A stretch of 5,118 bases of DNA from Phycisphaerales bacterium (GCA_016763115.1 JAESUL010000092.1:1-5118); one strand, 5' to 3'. Positions 1 through 5,032 are shown, counted from the stretch's first letter. Made by a program: numbers and translations. Notes: generated from the letters alone by a model not told the origin.

Positions 1-96
1 ATAGAAATTATTGTAGCATGTAGCGCGACGCAGGACAATCTTTTTCTGCCCTTGGGTACCCCTTTTTCTTTTTTGATGTACTGGTGGTTTATATTT

Positions 97-272
97 TTCC
101 CTGCTTTTCGGAGCCGCTTTCGCTTGAGTGTCCTTCAATTATTCATGGTTCTGATAACACCCGTAGGGGCGTAACGCAGTGAAGCACGGCGTAGCCGTTG
201 TTATCGGGTTCTGAATGGTTGATGGTAAACCTCGAAAGAGGCGGTATGCAGTGAAAAATTTCCCCTGCTTTT
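97..272. repeat. Non-coding region with short direct and inverted repeats
   Basis: No convincing gene lies in positions 1-505. This part holds several short repeats read directly from the sequence: CCCTGCTTTT at 99-108 and 263-272; GGTTCTGA at 147-154 and 207-214; GCAGTGAA at 176-183 and 248-255. An inverted pair GATAACA (153-159) / TGTTATC (199-205) could close a stem around a GC-richer loop. A 4-bp stem with a GAAA tetraloop (CCTC-GAAA-GAGG) sits at 230-241. The function is unknown. Because it lies beside the origin it may be a structured RNA, a single-strand initiation site or a remnant of older plasmid sequence; none of these is shown. Confidence 0.55.
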
Positions 273-277
273 TGGTG

Positions 278-407
278 AGCAGAGCGAATAAATATCTTTA
301 ATAAGTGTTTGGCCGTGTGAGCGAAGCGAACCTAATAGGCCAAATTCCTTTAGAGGATACGGCCATAGGCCGGATTCCTTTTATGGCTTGTAGCGGAGCG
401 AAAAGCC
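278..407. repeat. AGCRRAGCGAA repeats with flanking hairpins
   Basis: The 11-mer AGCRRAGCGAA occurs three times on the + strand: 278-288 (AGCAGAGCGAA), 320-330 (AGCGAAGCGAA) and 392-402 (AGCGGAGCGAA). The second lies in the loop of an inverted repeat with 7-bp arms, TTTGGCC (308-314) and GGCCAAA (338-344). The third lies between GGCTT (385-389) and AAGCC (403-407). A 30-bp-spaced direct repeat, ATAGGCC..ATTCCTTT, runs at 335-351 and 365-381 with 15 of 17 bases identical. I do not recognise the family. The 'motif in a hairpin loop' arrangement suggests a protein or RNA recognition element next to the origin. Confidence 0.55.
355..382 (+). terminator. Possible weak intrinsic terminator
   Basis: A stem CGGCC (360-364) / GGCCG (368-372) with an ATA loop is extended, past an internal loop, by GGA (355-357) / TCC (376-378) and is followed by TTTT (379-382). 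The shape is terminator-like on the + strand, just upstream of the replication region, and could insulate repA from upstream reading. The stem is interrupted and the T-run short, so it may equally be only part of the surrounding repeat region. Confidence 0.25.
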
Positions 408-409
408 TG

Positions 410-505
410 TTGTGTTTAAATTTGTGTTTTATTGTGTTTAAAAAATTGGAAGAGTTTATAACTCATTGAAAATAAAAGAAAAAATGGTGATAAAATTGTA
501 CAGAT
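410..505. other. A+T-rich candidate DNA-unwinding element
   Basis: This stretch is strongly A+T-rich and directly precedes the iterons. It contains TTGTGTTTAAA at 410-420 and again at 432-442, exactly 22 bp apart, with a partial copy TTGTGTTTTA at 422-431. Iteron origins typically pair an A+T-rich region carrying short repeats with initiator-binding iterons, so this is the likely melting site. The role is inferred from position and composition. Confidence 0.5.
466..496 (+). promoter_or_regulatory. Candidate repA promoter, extended -10
   Basis: TAAAAT at 491-496 is preceded by TG one base upstream (488-489), giving an extended -10. A possible -35, TTGAAA (466-471), lies 19 bp away, slightly long. 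Transcription would begin near 503, at the edge of the first iteron (506), so RepA bound to iterons should block it. The autorepression is inferred. Confidence 0.4.
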
Positions 506-680
506 ATGTGTGAAGTTCCGAAGTTCCATGTGTGAAGTTCCGAAGTTCCATGTGTGAAGTTCCGAATCTAACCGTCTAAATTTCCATCAATTCATCCCAA
601 TTCCATAATGTGTGAAGTTCCGAATCTGATTGACATTATGTGTGAAGTTCCGAAAACTGCTCTATGTGTAAAGTTACGAA
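506..680 (+). repeat. Iteron array (six 17-bp repeats), probable oriV
   Basis: The 17-mer ATGTGTGAAGTTCCGAA occurs exactly at 506-522, 528-544, 550-566, 608-624 and 638-654. A sixth copy at 664-680 differs at two bases (G7A, C13A). The first three start 22 bp apart, about two helical turns, so they face the same side of the DNA. The later ones are spaced 58, 30 and 26 bp, so the array has a regular cluster and a looser cluster next to repA. Iterons of this size beside a rep gene are the usual binding sites for a plasmid initiator, used in origin opening, copy control and rep autorepression. Binding by this RepA is inferred. Confidence 0.9.
630..658 (+). promoter_or_regulatory. Possible second repA promoter overlapping iteron 5
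   Basis: A perfect -35 hexamer TTGACA lies at 630-635. With a 17-bp spacer the -10 would be AAAACT (653-658), a poor match, so this is weak. If real, iteron 5 (638-654) fills the spacer, and the transcript would begin about 24 bases before the repA start at 689. Confidence 0.2.
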
Positions 681-688
681 TCAATCAT

Positions 689-1762
689 ATGTCGAATGAG
701 TTAGAAAAAACAGAACGAAGTCCCCTCCTCCCAGATCGCCATCCTGAGCCGGATTTTTTCGTCTGTGATATTTTTGATGCCGCGCCAAAATCCGATACAG
801 CCTCGATGAATAACCCGCTCTTTACGTTATCCACAAAGCCCGACATGAACCCTAGAGAATATCAGCGGGGTAATCACTGGCTCAAACTAAGCCCCTCCCC
901 TCACGGCCTTGCTACGGTCCATGATCGCGATATTTTGATTTATTGTATCTCACAGTGCATGGCCGCACTCAATCAAGGCCGCAAAATCAAGCGCACCCTT
1001 CGCTTTAACGCTCATGACCTCCTCAAGACAACAAATCGCGCTACCAATAAAAAGGGTTATGATCTGTTTAAAAACGCCTTGAGACGGCTCCAGGGCACAC
1101 AGATCGAGACAAACATCACCACAGGCGGCAAAGAACAGTGGGAAGTGTTCAGTTTCATTGATAATGCCAAAACCATCAAGGAAAGCCGTGAGGGCCGTAT
1201 GCAGGCCATAGAGATTACTTTGTCCGATTGGATGTTCAATGCCATCAATGAGAAAGGCAAAGACATCCTAACCATATCCAGGGGATATTTTCGCCTGAGA
1301 AAACCCCTGGAACGCCGCCTATATGAAATTGCTCGCAAAATGTGCGGCCAAAGCAGCTATTGGCATTTGAAGCTGGAAACGCTTCACTCCCTCACCGGCT
1401 CCACTTCGTCAACGGCTGAGTTCAAACGCCTCATGAAGTCAATCATTGTGGATAACGCCAAGCACGGCCATATTCCTGATTACACTTTCGAGCTGGATGG
1501 TGAGCTGGTAAAAATCCGGCCTCGTAAGGATTTCACCGAAACCTATTCCACGGCAGAAAAGCCTTCCGCAGTCGATAAGATCATTATTCGAGGATCGGGC
1601 ATTGAAACCGCTAGAAAATTCGCATGCGGCTATGACCTTTATTTTCTTGAAAGAGAATGGCGGGACATGCTGGCCGCGAAGAAGTCTATCCCTGAAAACC
1701 CCGAAGGCTCATTCGTTTCCTATGTGAAGTGGTATGTCAAAAAGCATGGCGCGGCGCGATAA
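689..1762 (+). CDS. repA: Replication initiator protein A (RPA family)
   Basis: This is the plasmid replication initiator, expected to bind the upstream iterons and recruit host replication proteins. The 357-aa product shows the conserved blocks I recognise from the alphaproteobacterial RPA family: RHPEPDFFVCDIFDAAPKSD (residues 17-36), GLATVHDRDILIYCISQ (73-89), RLQGTQIETNITTGG (133-147) and YFRLRKPLERRLYEIARK (200-217). A C-terminal block with LEREWRD is also typical. The frame is open back to an ATG at 608, but that extension translates the iterons themselves (MCEVP twice), so I choose the ATG at 689, which leads straight into the family N-terminus. No clear Shine-Dalgarno precedes 689, leaving the exact start slightly uncertain. 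Iteron overlap of the promoter region suggests autoregulation. The family assignment is secure; function in this host is inferred. Confidence 0.92.
   Translation: MSNELEKTERSPLLPDRHPEPDFFVCDIFDAAPKSDTASMNNPLFTLSTKPDMNPREYQRGNHWLKLSPSPHGLATVHDRDILIYCISQCMAALNQGRKIKRTLRFNAHDLLKTTNRATNKKGYDLFKNALRRLQGTQIETNITTGGKEQWEVFSFIDNAKTIKESREGRMQAIEITLSDWMFNAINEKGKDILTISRGYFRLRKPLERRLYEIARKMCGQSSYWHLKLETLHSLTGSTSSTAEFKRLMKSIIVDNAKHGHIPDYTFELDGELVKIRPRKDFTETYSTAEKPSAVDKIIIRGSGIETARKFACGYDLYFLEREWRDMLAAKKSIPENPEGSFVSYVKWYVKKHGAAR
827..835 (+). promoter_or_regulatory. Perfect DnaA-box sequence inside repA
   Basis: TTATCCACA matches the strict E. coli DnaA-box consensus. It falls on codons 47-49 of repA (Leu-Ser-Thr), about 150 bp downstream of the last iteron. 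Iteron plasmids commonly need host DnaA, so a functional box is plausible. It could also be a chance result of codon choice in a conserved LSTKP motif. Confidence 0.4.
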
Positions 1763-1773
1763 ATATATCTTTT

Positions 1774-1833
1774 AGTACTTTTTAGTATAGTACCTTAAAG
1801 TATGGTACTATATCAAAAGGTATGGTAAGGTAC
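1774..1833. promoter_or_regulatory. Candidate partition centromere/operator (phased RGTAN pentamers)
   Basis: Eight RGTAN pentamers start at 1774, 1784, 1789, 1799, 1804, 1819, 1824 and 1829, all in one 5-bp register: AGTAC, AGTAT, AGTAC, AGTAT, GGTAC, GGTAT, GGTAA, GGTAC. Within them is an inverted repeat with 9-bp perfect arms, TATAGTACC (1786-1794) / GGTACTATA (1804-1812). The array fills the A+T-rich gap between repA and parA. ParA systems with small ribbon-helix-helix partners often use arrays of short boxes with A+T-rich spacers, just upstream of parA, as both centromere and promoter operator. The downstream 91-aa protein is the obvious binder. The role is inferred. Confidence 0.6.
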
Positions 1834-1885
1834 TTTTAAGAATTTTCATCTATGTATCACTGATCCGCCTATTCACCTTTTAAGA
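1833..1885 (+). repeat. Direct repeat CTTTTAAGA in parA leader
   Basis: CTTTTAAGA occurs at 1833-1841 and 1877-1885. The first copy abuts the last GTAC box. The second ends in the weak, purine-rich AGAGAAAG (1883-1890), 8 bases before the parA ATG, which probably serves as its ribosome binding site. A role in parA control is possible but unproven. I find no convincing -35/-10 pair in this gap. Confidence 0.35.
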
Positions 1886-1898
1886 GAAAGCCATTCCC

Positions 1899-2603
1899 AT
1901 GCCTGTGATTGCATTTGCAAATTCCAAAGGCGGCTCCGGCAAGACGACAAGCGCCTTGCTTCTTGCTTGCGAGCTAGCCGAAACAACCGATGTCACTATC
2001 ATTGATGCCGATCCGCGCCACCCTGTCAGCAAGTGGGCCGCGCCAAAAGATGGCAAAACCACGCCGCCAAAACGCCTCACAACTGTTCAAAACAATTCTG
2101 AAAATGCCATCATCGATGAAATTGAAGAAGCGGCGGCCCGTGATCCGTTCGTTATCATCGACCTGGAAGGCGTGGCTTCGAAAAAGAACGCCTTTGCTAT
2201 CTCTCAAGCTGATCTGGTCATTATACCCATGAAAGAGCAGCAACAAGACGCAGAAGCCGCTCTCGATGTCATCAAGGAACTGGTGAACCTATCTAAAATG
2301 TCCGGCAAAAAGCTGCCGTTTTCTATTCTGTTCACGCAAACAAAGGTTGTTGCCAAGTCGCGAACCTCACGCTTTATTGCTAACCAGTTTCGCAGCAATC
2401 CGGCCATTGATTGCTTCAATGTCGAAGTGAATGAACGCGATGCTTTCGCCGCCATATACACTATGGGCGGCTCGATCAGAACACTTGATAGCAAGCAAAC
2501 AAACGGCACAGATCGCGCCATTGAAAACATCACAGGCTTTGCCGCCGAAGTGGTAGCAAAACTCCGCGAACAAAAACTCGATAAGCAGGGGAGGGCGGCA
2601 TAA
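1899..2603 (+). CDS. parA: ParA-type partition ATPase
   Basis: This 234-aa protein is a short P-loop ATPase of the ParA/MinD group that drives plasmid segregation by ATP-dependent, non-specific DNA binding. The deviant Walker A is KGGSGKTT (residues 10-17), with the signature lysine at 10. IIDADP (34-39) is the A' motif and FVIIDLEG (84-91) is Walker B. There is no N-terminal helix-turn-helix domain, so it resembles the short class whose partner protein, rather than ParA, represses the operon. An in-frame TAA at 1881-1883 limits how far upstream the start can lie, and the ATG at 1899 leads directly into the P-loop. The stop overlaps the next gene's start by one base, implying translational coupling. 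Family assignment is strong; partition rather than another ParA-like role is inferred from context. Confidence 0.9.
   Translation: MPVIAFANSKGGSGKTTSALLLACELAETTDVTIIDADPRHPVSKWAAPKDGKTTPPKRLTTVQNNSENAIIDEIEEAAARDPFVIIDLEGVASKKNAFAISQADLVIIPMKEQQQDAEAALDVIKELVNLSKMSGKKLPFSILFTQTKVVAKSRTSRFIANQFRSNPAIDCFNVEVNERDAFAAIYTMGGSIRTLDSKQTNGTDRAIENITGFAAEVVAKLREQKLDKQGRAA
2587..2595 (+). promoter_or_regulatory. Strong ribosome binding site inside the end of parA
   Basis: AGGGGAGGG lies 7 bases before the ATG at 2603, within the last codons of parA. It supports both the reality and the start of the overlapping small gene, and fits coupled translation of the two partition proteins. Confidence 0.7.
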
Positions 2604-2878
2604 TGCCAGGACAAACAAGACAAGGGCTTGATTTGGACGATCTCGGCCTCGATGATTTCAAACCGCGCAAGCCTTCAACAGCAAAAAAGCCAACGCAAAA
2701 AGCCGTGGCCGATGTGACCAGTTTTCCAAGCCGTGAAGCGCCGGACGATGATCAACTCAACATCAAAGGCCCGAAAGCCGTTCTTGACCGCTTCCGCGCC
2801 TTGCGCAAATCAGAGCGCTATAAATATGCCGATTTGCTTGAGTTTATGATGGATGCTTATGAAGCACAAAAACGATAA
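2603..2878 (+). CDS. Small ribbon-helix-helix-like partner of ParA (putative centromere-binding protein)
   Basis: The 91-aa product has a flexible, charged N-terminal half: an acidic Leu/Asp stretch at residues 9-19, then a Lys/Pro-rich linker at 20-33. The C-terminal half reads as a ribbon-helix-helix unit: a short strand QLNIKGP (51-57), helix KAVLDRFRALRKSE (58-71) and a second helix from about 74 to 88. That layout matches small centromere-binding partners such as ParG, where the disordered N-terminus stimulates the ATPase and the C-terminus dimerises on DNA. The one-base overlap with parA and the internal ribosome binding site make it the second gene of the partition operon. It is not a canonical large ParB. 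The fold is judged by eye, so the name is inferred. Confidence 0.75.
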   Translation: MPGQTRQGLDLDDLGLDDFKPRKPSTAKKPTQKAVADVTSFPSREAPDDDQLNIKGPKAVLDRFRALRKSERYKYADLLEFMMDAYEAQKR

Positions 2879-2882
2879 TTTA

Positions 2883-3131
2883 TCAGACCTTCAAAATGCC
2901 TTCATCGATAGCACGACAAAAATCTGCAATTGCTAAATCAACAAGTTTTTGAATGGTGGAATTGTTATCTGTTTCCGTTTGACCGGAAAGGTCGCCAAGC
3001 GTTTCCGCCTCTATCTGCAAATGATAGGGGCGGCGTTTGTCGCCAGTAAAAATCCCAATCTCGACCAATTCGCCCGTATCTCGGGTTCTTGCTGCGTAGT
3101 TGATAGCGTTATGTGTGAATGCTTTTTCCAT
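2883..3131 (-). CDS. Conserved-looking small protein of unknown function
   Basis: I do not recognise this 82-aa protein. It has no signal peptide or membrane segment and looks like a small soluble alpha/beta protein: a central stretch likely to form beta strands (about residues 20-43) and a C-terminal amphipathic helix (about 59-77). The ATG at 3131 is preceded on the minus strand by AGGA about 8 bases upstream, a good ribosome binding site. It converges on the partition operon with a 4-base gap and lies 65 bases downstream of mobA on the same strand, with a palindrome and possible promoter between. It could be a maintenance or regulatory accessory, but no homology supports this. The RBS and own upstream region argue that it is a real gene. 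Confidence 0.6.
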   Translation of the reverse strand: MEKAFTHNAINYAARTRDTGELVEIGIFTGDKRRPYHLQIEAETLGDLSGQTETDNNSTIQKLVDLAIADFCRAIDEGILKV

Positions 3132-3150
3132 TAAATTTTTCCTATAAATT

Positions 3151-3170
3151 AGCGGACAGAATTATCCGCT
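3151..3170 (-). promoter_or_regulatory. Palindrome between mobA and the 82-aa gene (operator or terminator)
   Basis: AGCGGA (3151-3156) and TCCGCT (3165-3170) form 6-bp perfect arms around 8 bases. On the minus strand it lies just after a promoter-like A+T stretch (TATAAA at 3184-3179 or TAGTAT at 3178-3173; possible -35 GTGAAA at 3200-3195) and before the ribosome binding site of the 82-aa gene, where a repressor would sit. No clean U-run follows on either strand, so an operator is somewhat likelier than an intrinsic terminator for mobA. Confidence 0.4.
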
Positions 3171-3196
3171 CTATACTATTTATATTTTTCGTGATT

Positions 3197-4480
3197 TCAC
3201 CGTTCTCGACCCCTTGACCGACCACGATTCCTGTTACGGCTACGATTGCGCTTTTTGATCTGCTCAGCCCGTTCCACGGCTTTATGAGTGGTTTCTGACT
3301 TCTGAACAGACGCACCACCATCGGTTTCTGACCGCTTAACCTGGGTCGCTTTTTTCTGCGCTTTAATGGCGGCATTCTTTTCAAGCAGGGTAGGGGAGTC
3401 CTTGGCTGTTTCCTTACCACCACGCCCCCGAAAACCTGACCGCATACGCTTGCCCGCCTGATCGCGTTTGCCCTCACCACGGGCTCGCTCAATCATGGTT
3501 TCATCGCGCACCAGCTCGGCGGCATGGCGGCGTTCCATCTTTTCCCACTCACGGCCATAATCGGCCTTCATCGCATCGCGGCGCTCCTTGATGCGCCAAT
3601 CAATATTCTCAAGTGATTTATTGAGCTGGGTGAGGGCGGTATGATCGCGCTTTTCTGCACCGGTGATTTTACGTGCCACAGCACGAAAGAAACCTGGCTT
3701 GCCAATACGGTCTTGCGTGGACTGTATTTCGGTTTTAAGCGCCTTACGAGGTTTTCCGTAGGCTTTGGCAATTTCAGCCTCTAAAAGCCCCTGGCGGCGC
3801 AACAAGCGCTTCGAAAGCTGCTCACGGTCAGCTTCCTGCTGTGTCTTGCGCTCATCACGGATGATTTCAGGATCGCGGGCGTACTGGCGCTTTACCCATT
3901 CATATTCTTCGCGGGTCAAATTCTGGTTTTTAACAAAACCGCCTTTGTCCCTGCGAGCATTATGGTTCACTCGCGCATGAACGCGAATTTTCCCCTGATC
4001 GCGCTCGTAGGCCTCAGCCCACCTGGATAATTTCAAATGGTCCCGTGATGTGCTGGCCGCAATGCCATTTTCAGGGTGGACCCGATTAACGATTGCATGA
4101 ATATGCGGCGCGTTCGTATCCGTATGCGCCACTAGCAATATTTCGCGGTCGTCCATTTTGAGCGTTTTCAGACTGTCCTTCATCGCTGAAACCATTTCCT
4201 CCTGCGAGGGGTTTTCATCCGGTGCCCAGGACAGGCTGTAGGTATAGACCGGCTTTTCCAATTTCCTGCCGGTCGCCTTCACACCTGCGGCCAACTTCAA
4301 ATCCTTTTGATGCGAGGCCGTCCACGCCATAACCTTGAGCGCCTTCTCAGGATCATCGGTGTGCATGTTCATGGTGTGTGTGAAGGCAACACGCTCAGAC
4401 GTGCTGGCATCCTTATCATGCAGATAATACTGGCCAGCACCCTTGAAGGAACTGCCGCCTTTGCCAACACGCGGGATCAT
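3197..4480 (-). CDS. mobA: MOBP-type relaxase (mobilization protein MobA/VirD2-like)
   Basis: The relaxase nicks oriT, stays covalently bound to the 5' end and pilots the strand into the recipient through a helper mating channel. The N-terminal ~170 residues of this 427-aa protein form the nuclease domain. Candidate catalytic tyrosines are Y18/Y19 in GQYYLHDK. The metal-binding motif HTDTNAPHIHAIVNR supplies H119, D121, H126, H128 and N132, the HxD..PHxHxxxN pattern of MOBP/VirD2-like relaxases. Residues ~190-345 are highly charged and helical, and the last ~19 residues are an Arg/Ser/Asn-rich tail. No primase or helicase domain is present. The gene overlaps mobC by 4 bases (ATGA), with AGGA 10 bases upstream. 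No coupling-protein or type IV secretion gene is present, so it is mobilizable rather than self-transmissible. Confidence 0.92.
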   Translation of the reverse strand: MIPRVGKGGSSFKGAGQYYLHDKDASTSERVAFTHTMNMHTDDPEKALKVMAWTASHQKDLKLAAGVKATGRKLEKPVYTYSLSWAPDENPSQEEMVSAMKDSLKTLKMDDREILLVAHTDTNAPHIHAIVNRVHPENGIAASTSRDHLKLSRWAEAYERDQGKIRVHARVNHNARRDKGGFVKNQNLTREEYEWVKRQYARDPEIIRDERKTQQEADREQLSKRLLRRQGLLEAEIAKAYGKPRKALKTEIQSTQDRIGKPGFFRAVARKITGAEKRDHTALTQLNKSLENIDWRIKERRDAMKADYGREWEKMERRHAAELVRDETMIERARGEGKRDQAGKRMRSGFRGRGGKETAKDSPTLLEKNAAIKAQKKATQVKRSETDGGASVQKSETTHKAVERAEQIKKRNRSRNRNRGRSRGRER

Positions 4481-4824
4481 GAGCTCATCATCCTATCGAG
4501 CAAATGATCCACCTTTGCCAACGCCTCATCAAGGCCATCGGGCATATAGCCCGTTTTGTTGGCAACGCGGGTGAGCTGATTGAGATTGACCCCAATGCGG
4601 CGAAGCTGATCGGTCAATTCAAAATCTGCTCCGGCAGCTTCTTCAGCCGCGACATCCTGGGGGGAGACACCAGGAGAGGAGAGGGCGCTATTTCGAAGAA
4701 ACTCGGACGGTGACAATCGGGCTCTGGCTGCTCGCGTCAAGAAAGACGCGTGCTCAGCCGGAGACACGCGAGCCTTGATCCATTGCTCGCGTCTGTCACT
4801 CGTTCGTTTCTTCGGTCGCGCCAT
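4477..4824 (-). CDS. mobC: Relaxosome accessory protein MobC
   Basis: The 115-aa product is a MobC-family accessory factor that helps the relaxase open and recognise oriT. Residues 15-48 look like a ribbon-helix-helix DNA-binding unit (KARVSPAEHASF, then a helix and LSPSEFLRNSAL). The diagnostic MobC motif LRRIGVNLNQLTRVAN is at 74-89. The frame extends to an ATG at 4875, but I choose the start at 4824: a strong GAGGAGG (complement of 4829-4835) lies 4 bases upstream, MARPKKR is a typical MobC beginning, and the longer form would have to be translated through a stable hairpin. The stop overlaps the mobA start (ATGA), giving a coupled mobC-mobA operon next to oriT. MobC may also repress that operon, as related proteins do; this is inferred. 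Confidence 0.88.
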   Translation of the reverse strand: MARPKKRTSDRREQWIKARVSPAEHASFLTRAARARLSPSEFLRNSALSSPGVSPQDVAAEEAAGADFELTDQLRRIGVNLNQLTRVANKTGYMPDGLDEALAKVDHLLDRMMSS

Positions 4825-4828
4825 CACG

Positions 4829-4835
4829 CCTCCTC
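4829..4835 (-). promoter_or_regulatory. Shine-Dalgarno fixing the mobC start
   Basis: On the minus strand GAGGAGG is followed by CGTG and then the ATG at 4824. It is the strongest ribosome binding site in the window and decides between the 115-aa and 132-aa versions of MobC. Confidence 0.75.
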
Positions 4836-4853
4836 GTGTGCTGTCGTGGCTCT

Positions 4854-4904
4854 GGTGATTGTGAGAAGGCCCCAACCAACATGGTGGCCCTCACAACAAT
4901 CACC
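4854..4904. repeat. Long imperfect hairpin in the mobC leader
   Basis: GGTGATTG (4854-4861) pairs with CAATCACC (4897-4904), TGAG (4862-4865) with CTCA (4890-4893) and GGCC (4868-4871) with GGCC (4886-4889). That gives 16 base pairs broken only by small bulges, around a 14-base loop. It lies between the putative nick site and the mobC ribosome binding site. It may be a MobC or relaxase binding site, a single-strand fold used during transfer, or an RNA element controlling mobC. The structure is clear in the sequence; the function is inferred. Confidence 0.6.
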
Positions 4905-4915
4905 GCGTTATCTCG

Positions 4916-4962
4916 TGCCCCTCAATGGGGCAGGGATAGCGCAAAACCCTGGGTAGGGGTTT
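4916..4962 (-). other. Putative oriT with P-type-like nick region
   Basis: On the minus strand, reading 5' to 3', an inverted repeat AAACCC (4962-4957) / GGGTTT (4949-4944) is followed after 12 bases by TATCCCTG (4938-4931), then CCCC. This closely resembles the P-type nick core TATCCTG^C of RP4 and Ti plasmids, with one extra C. The cut would fall between 4931 and 4930. A second hairpin with 6-bp perfect arms, TGCCCC (4916-4921) / GGGGCA (4927-4932), overlaps the nick. The site is immediately upstream of mobC-mobA, the usual place, and suits a MOBP relaxase. The exact nick is inferred by similarity. Confidence 0.68.
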
Positions 4963-5032
4963 GGGGAAGGGCGGCGGGACGTGGCCCCCTTCACCAACCA
5001 GATCGGCGCATTTGCGTCGAGTTTTTGATGGA

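Noticed and set aside
51..76. GGGTACCC followed by a T-rich run as a terminator
   Set aside because: The palindrome has no loop, so it cannot form a normal terminator stem, and no gene ends upstream.
506..566. Regular repeats as a CRISPR array
   Set aside because: The repeats are 17 bp with 5-bp or irregular spacers and sit beside repA; they are iterons, and no cas gene is present.
608..688. Upstream repA start at 608 giving 27 extra residues
   Set aside because: The extension is a translation of iterons 4-6 (MCEVP repeated) and does not resemble an initiator N-terminus; the ATG at 689 leads directly into the conserved region.
1786..1812. The 9-bp-arm palindrome as a repA terminator
   Set aside because: It is A+T-rich, followed by TCAAAAGG rather than a T-run, and belongs to the phased pentamer array.
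1880..2623. Minus-strand open frames within parA and its partner gene
   Set aside because: They are antisense to well-supported genes and show no recognisable motif.
2874..2884. GATAA-t-TTATC palindrome at the convergent stop codons as a bidirectional terminator
   Set aside because: The arms are only 5 bp, all but one pair A-T, with a one-base centre; too weak and probably incidental to the two stop codons.
3142..3492. Alternative minus-strand frame overlapping the mobA C-terminus
   Set aside because: It is an out-of-frame reading of the arginine-rich mobA end; no domain or start signal supports it.
4825..4875. Longer MobC beginning at 4875
   Set aside because: The start at 4824 has a strong GAGGAGG and a typical MobC beginning; the extra 17 residues come from the hairpin region.
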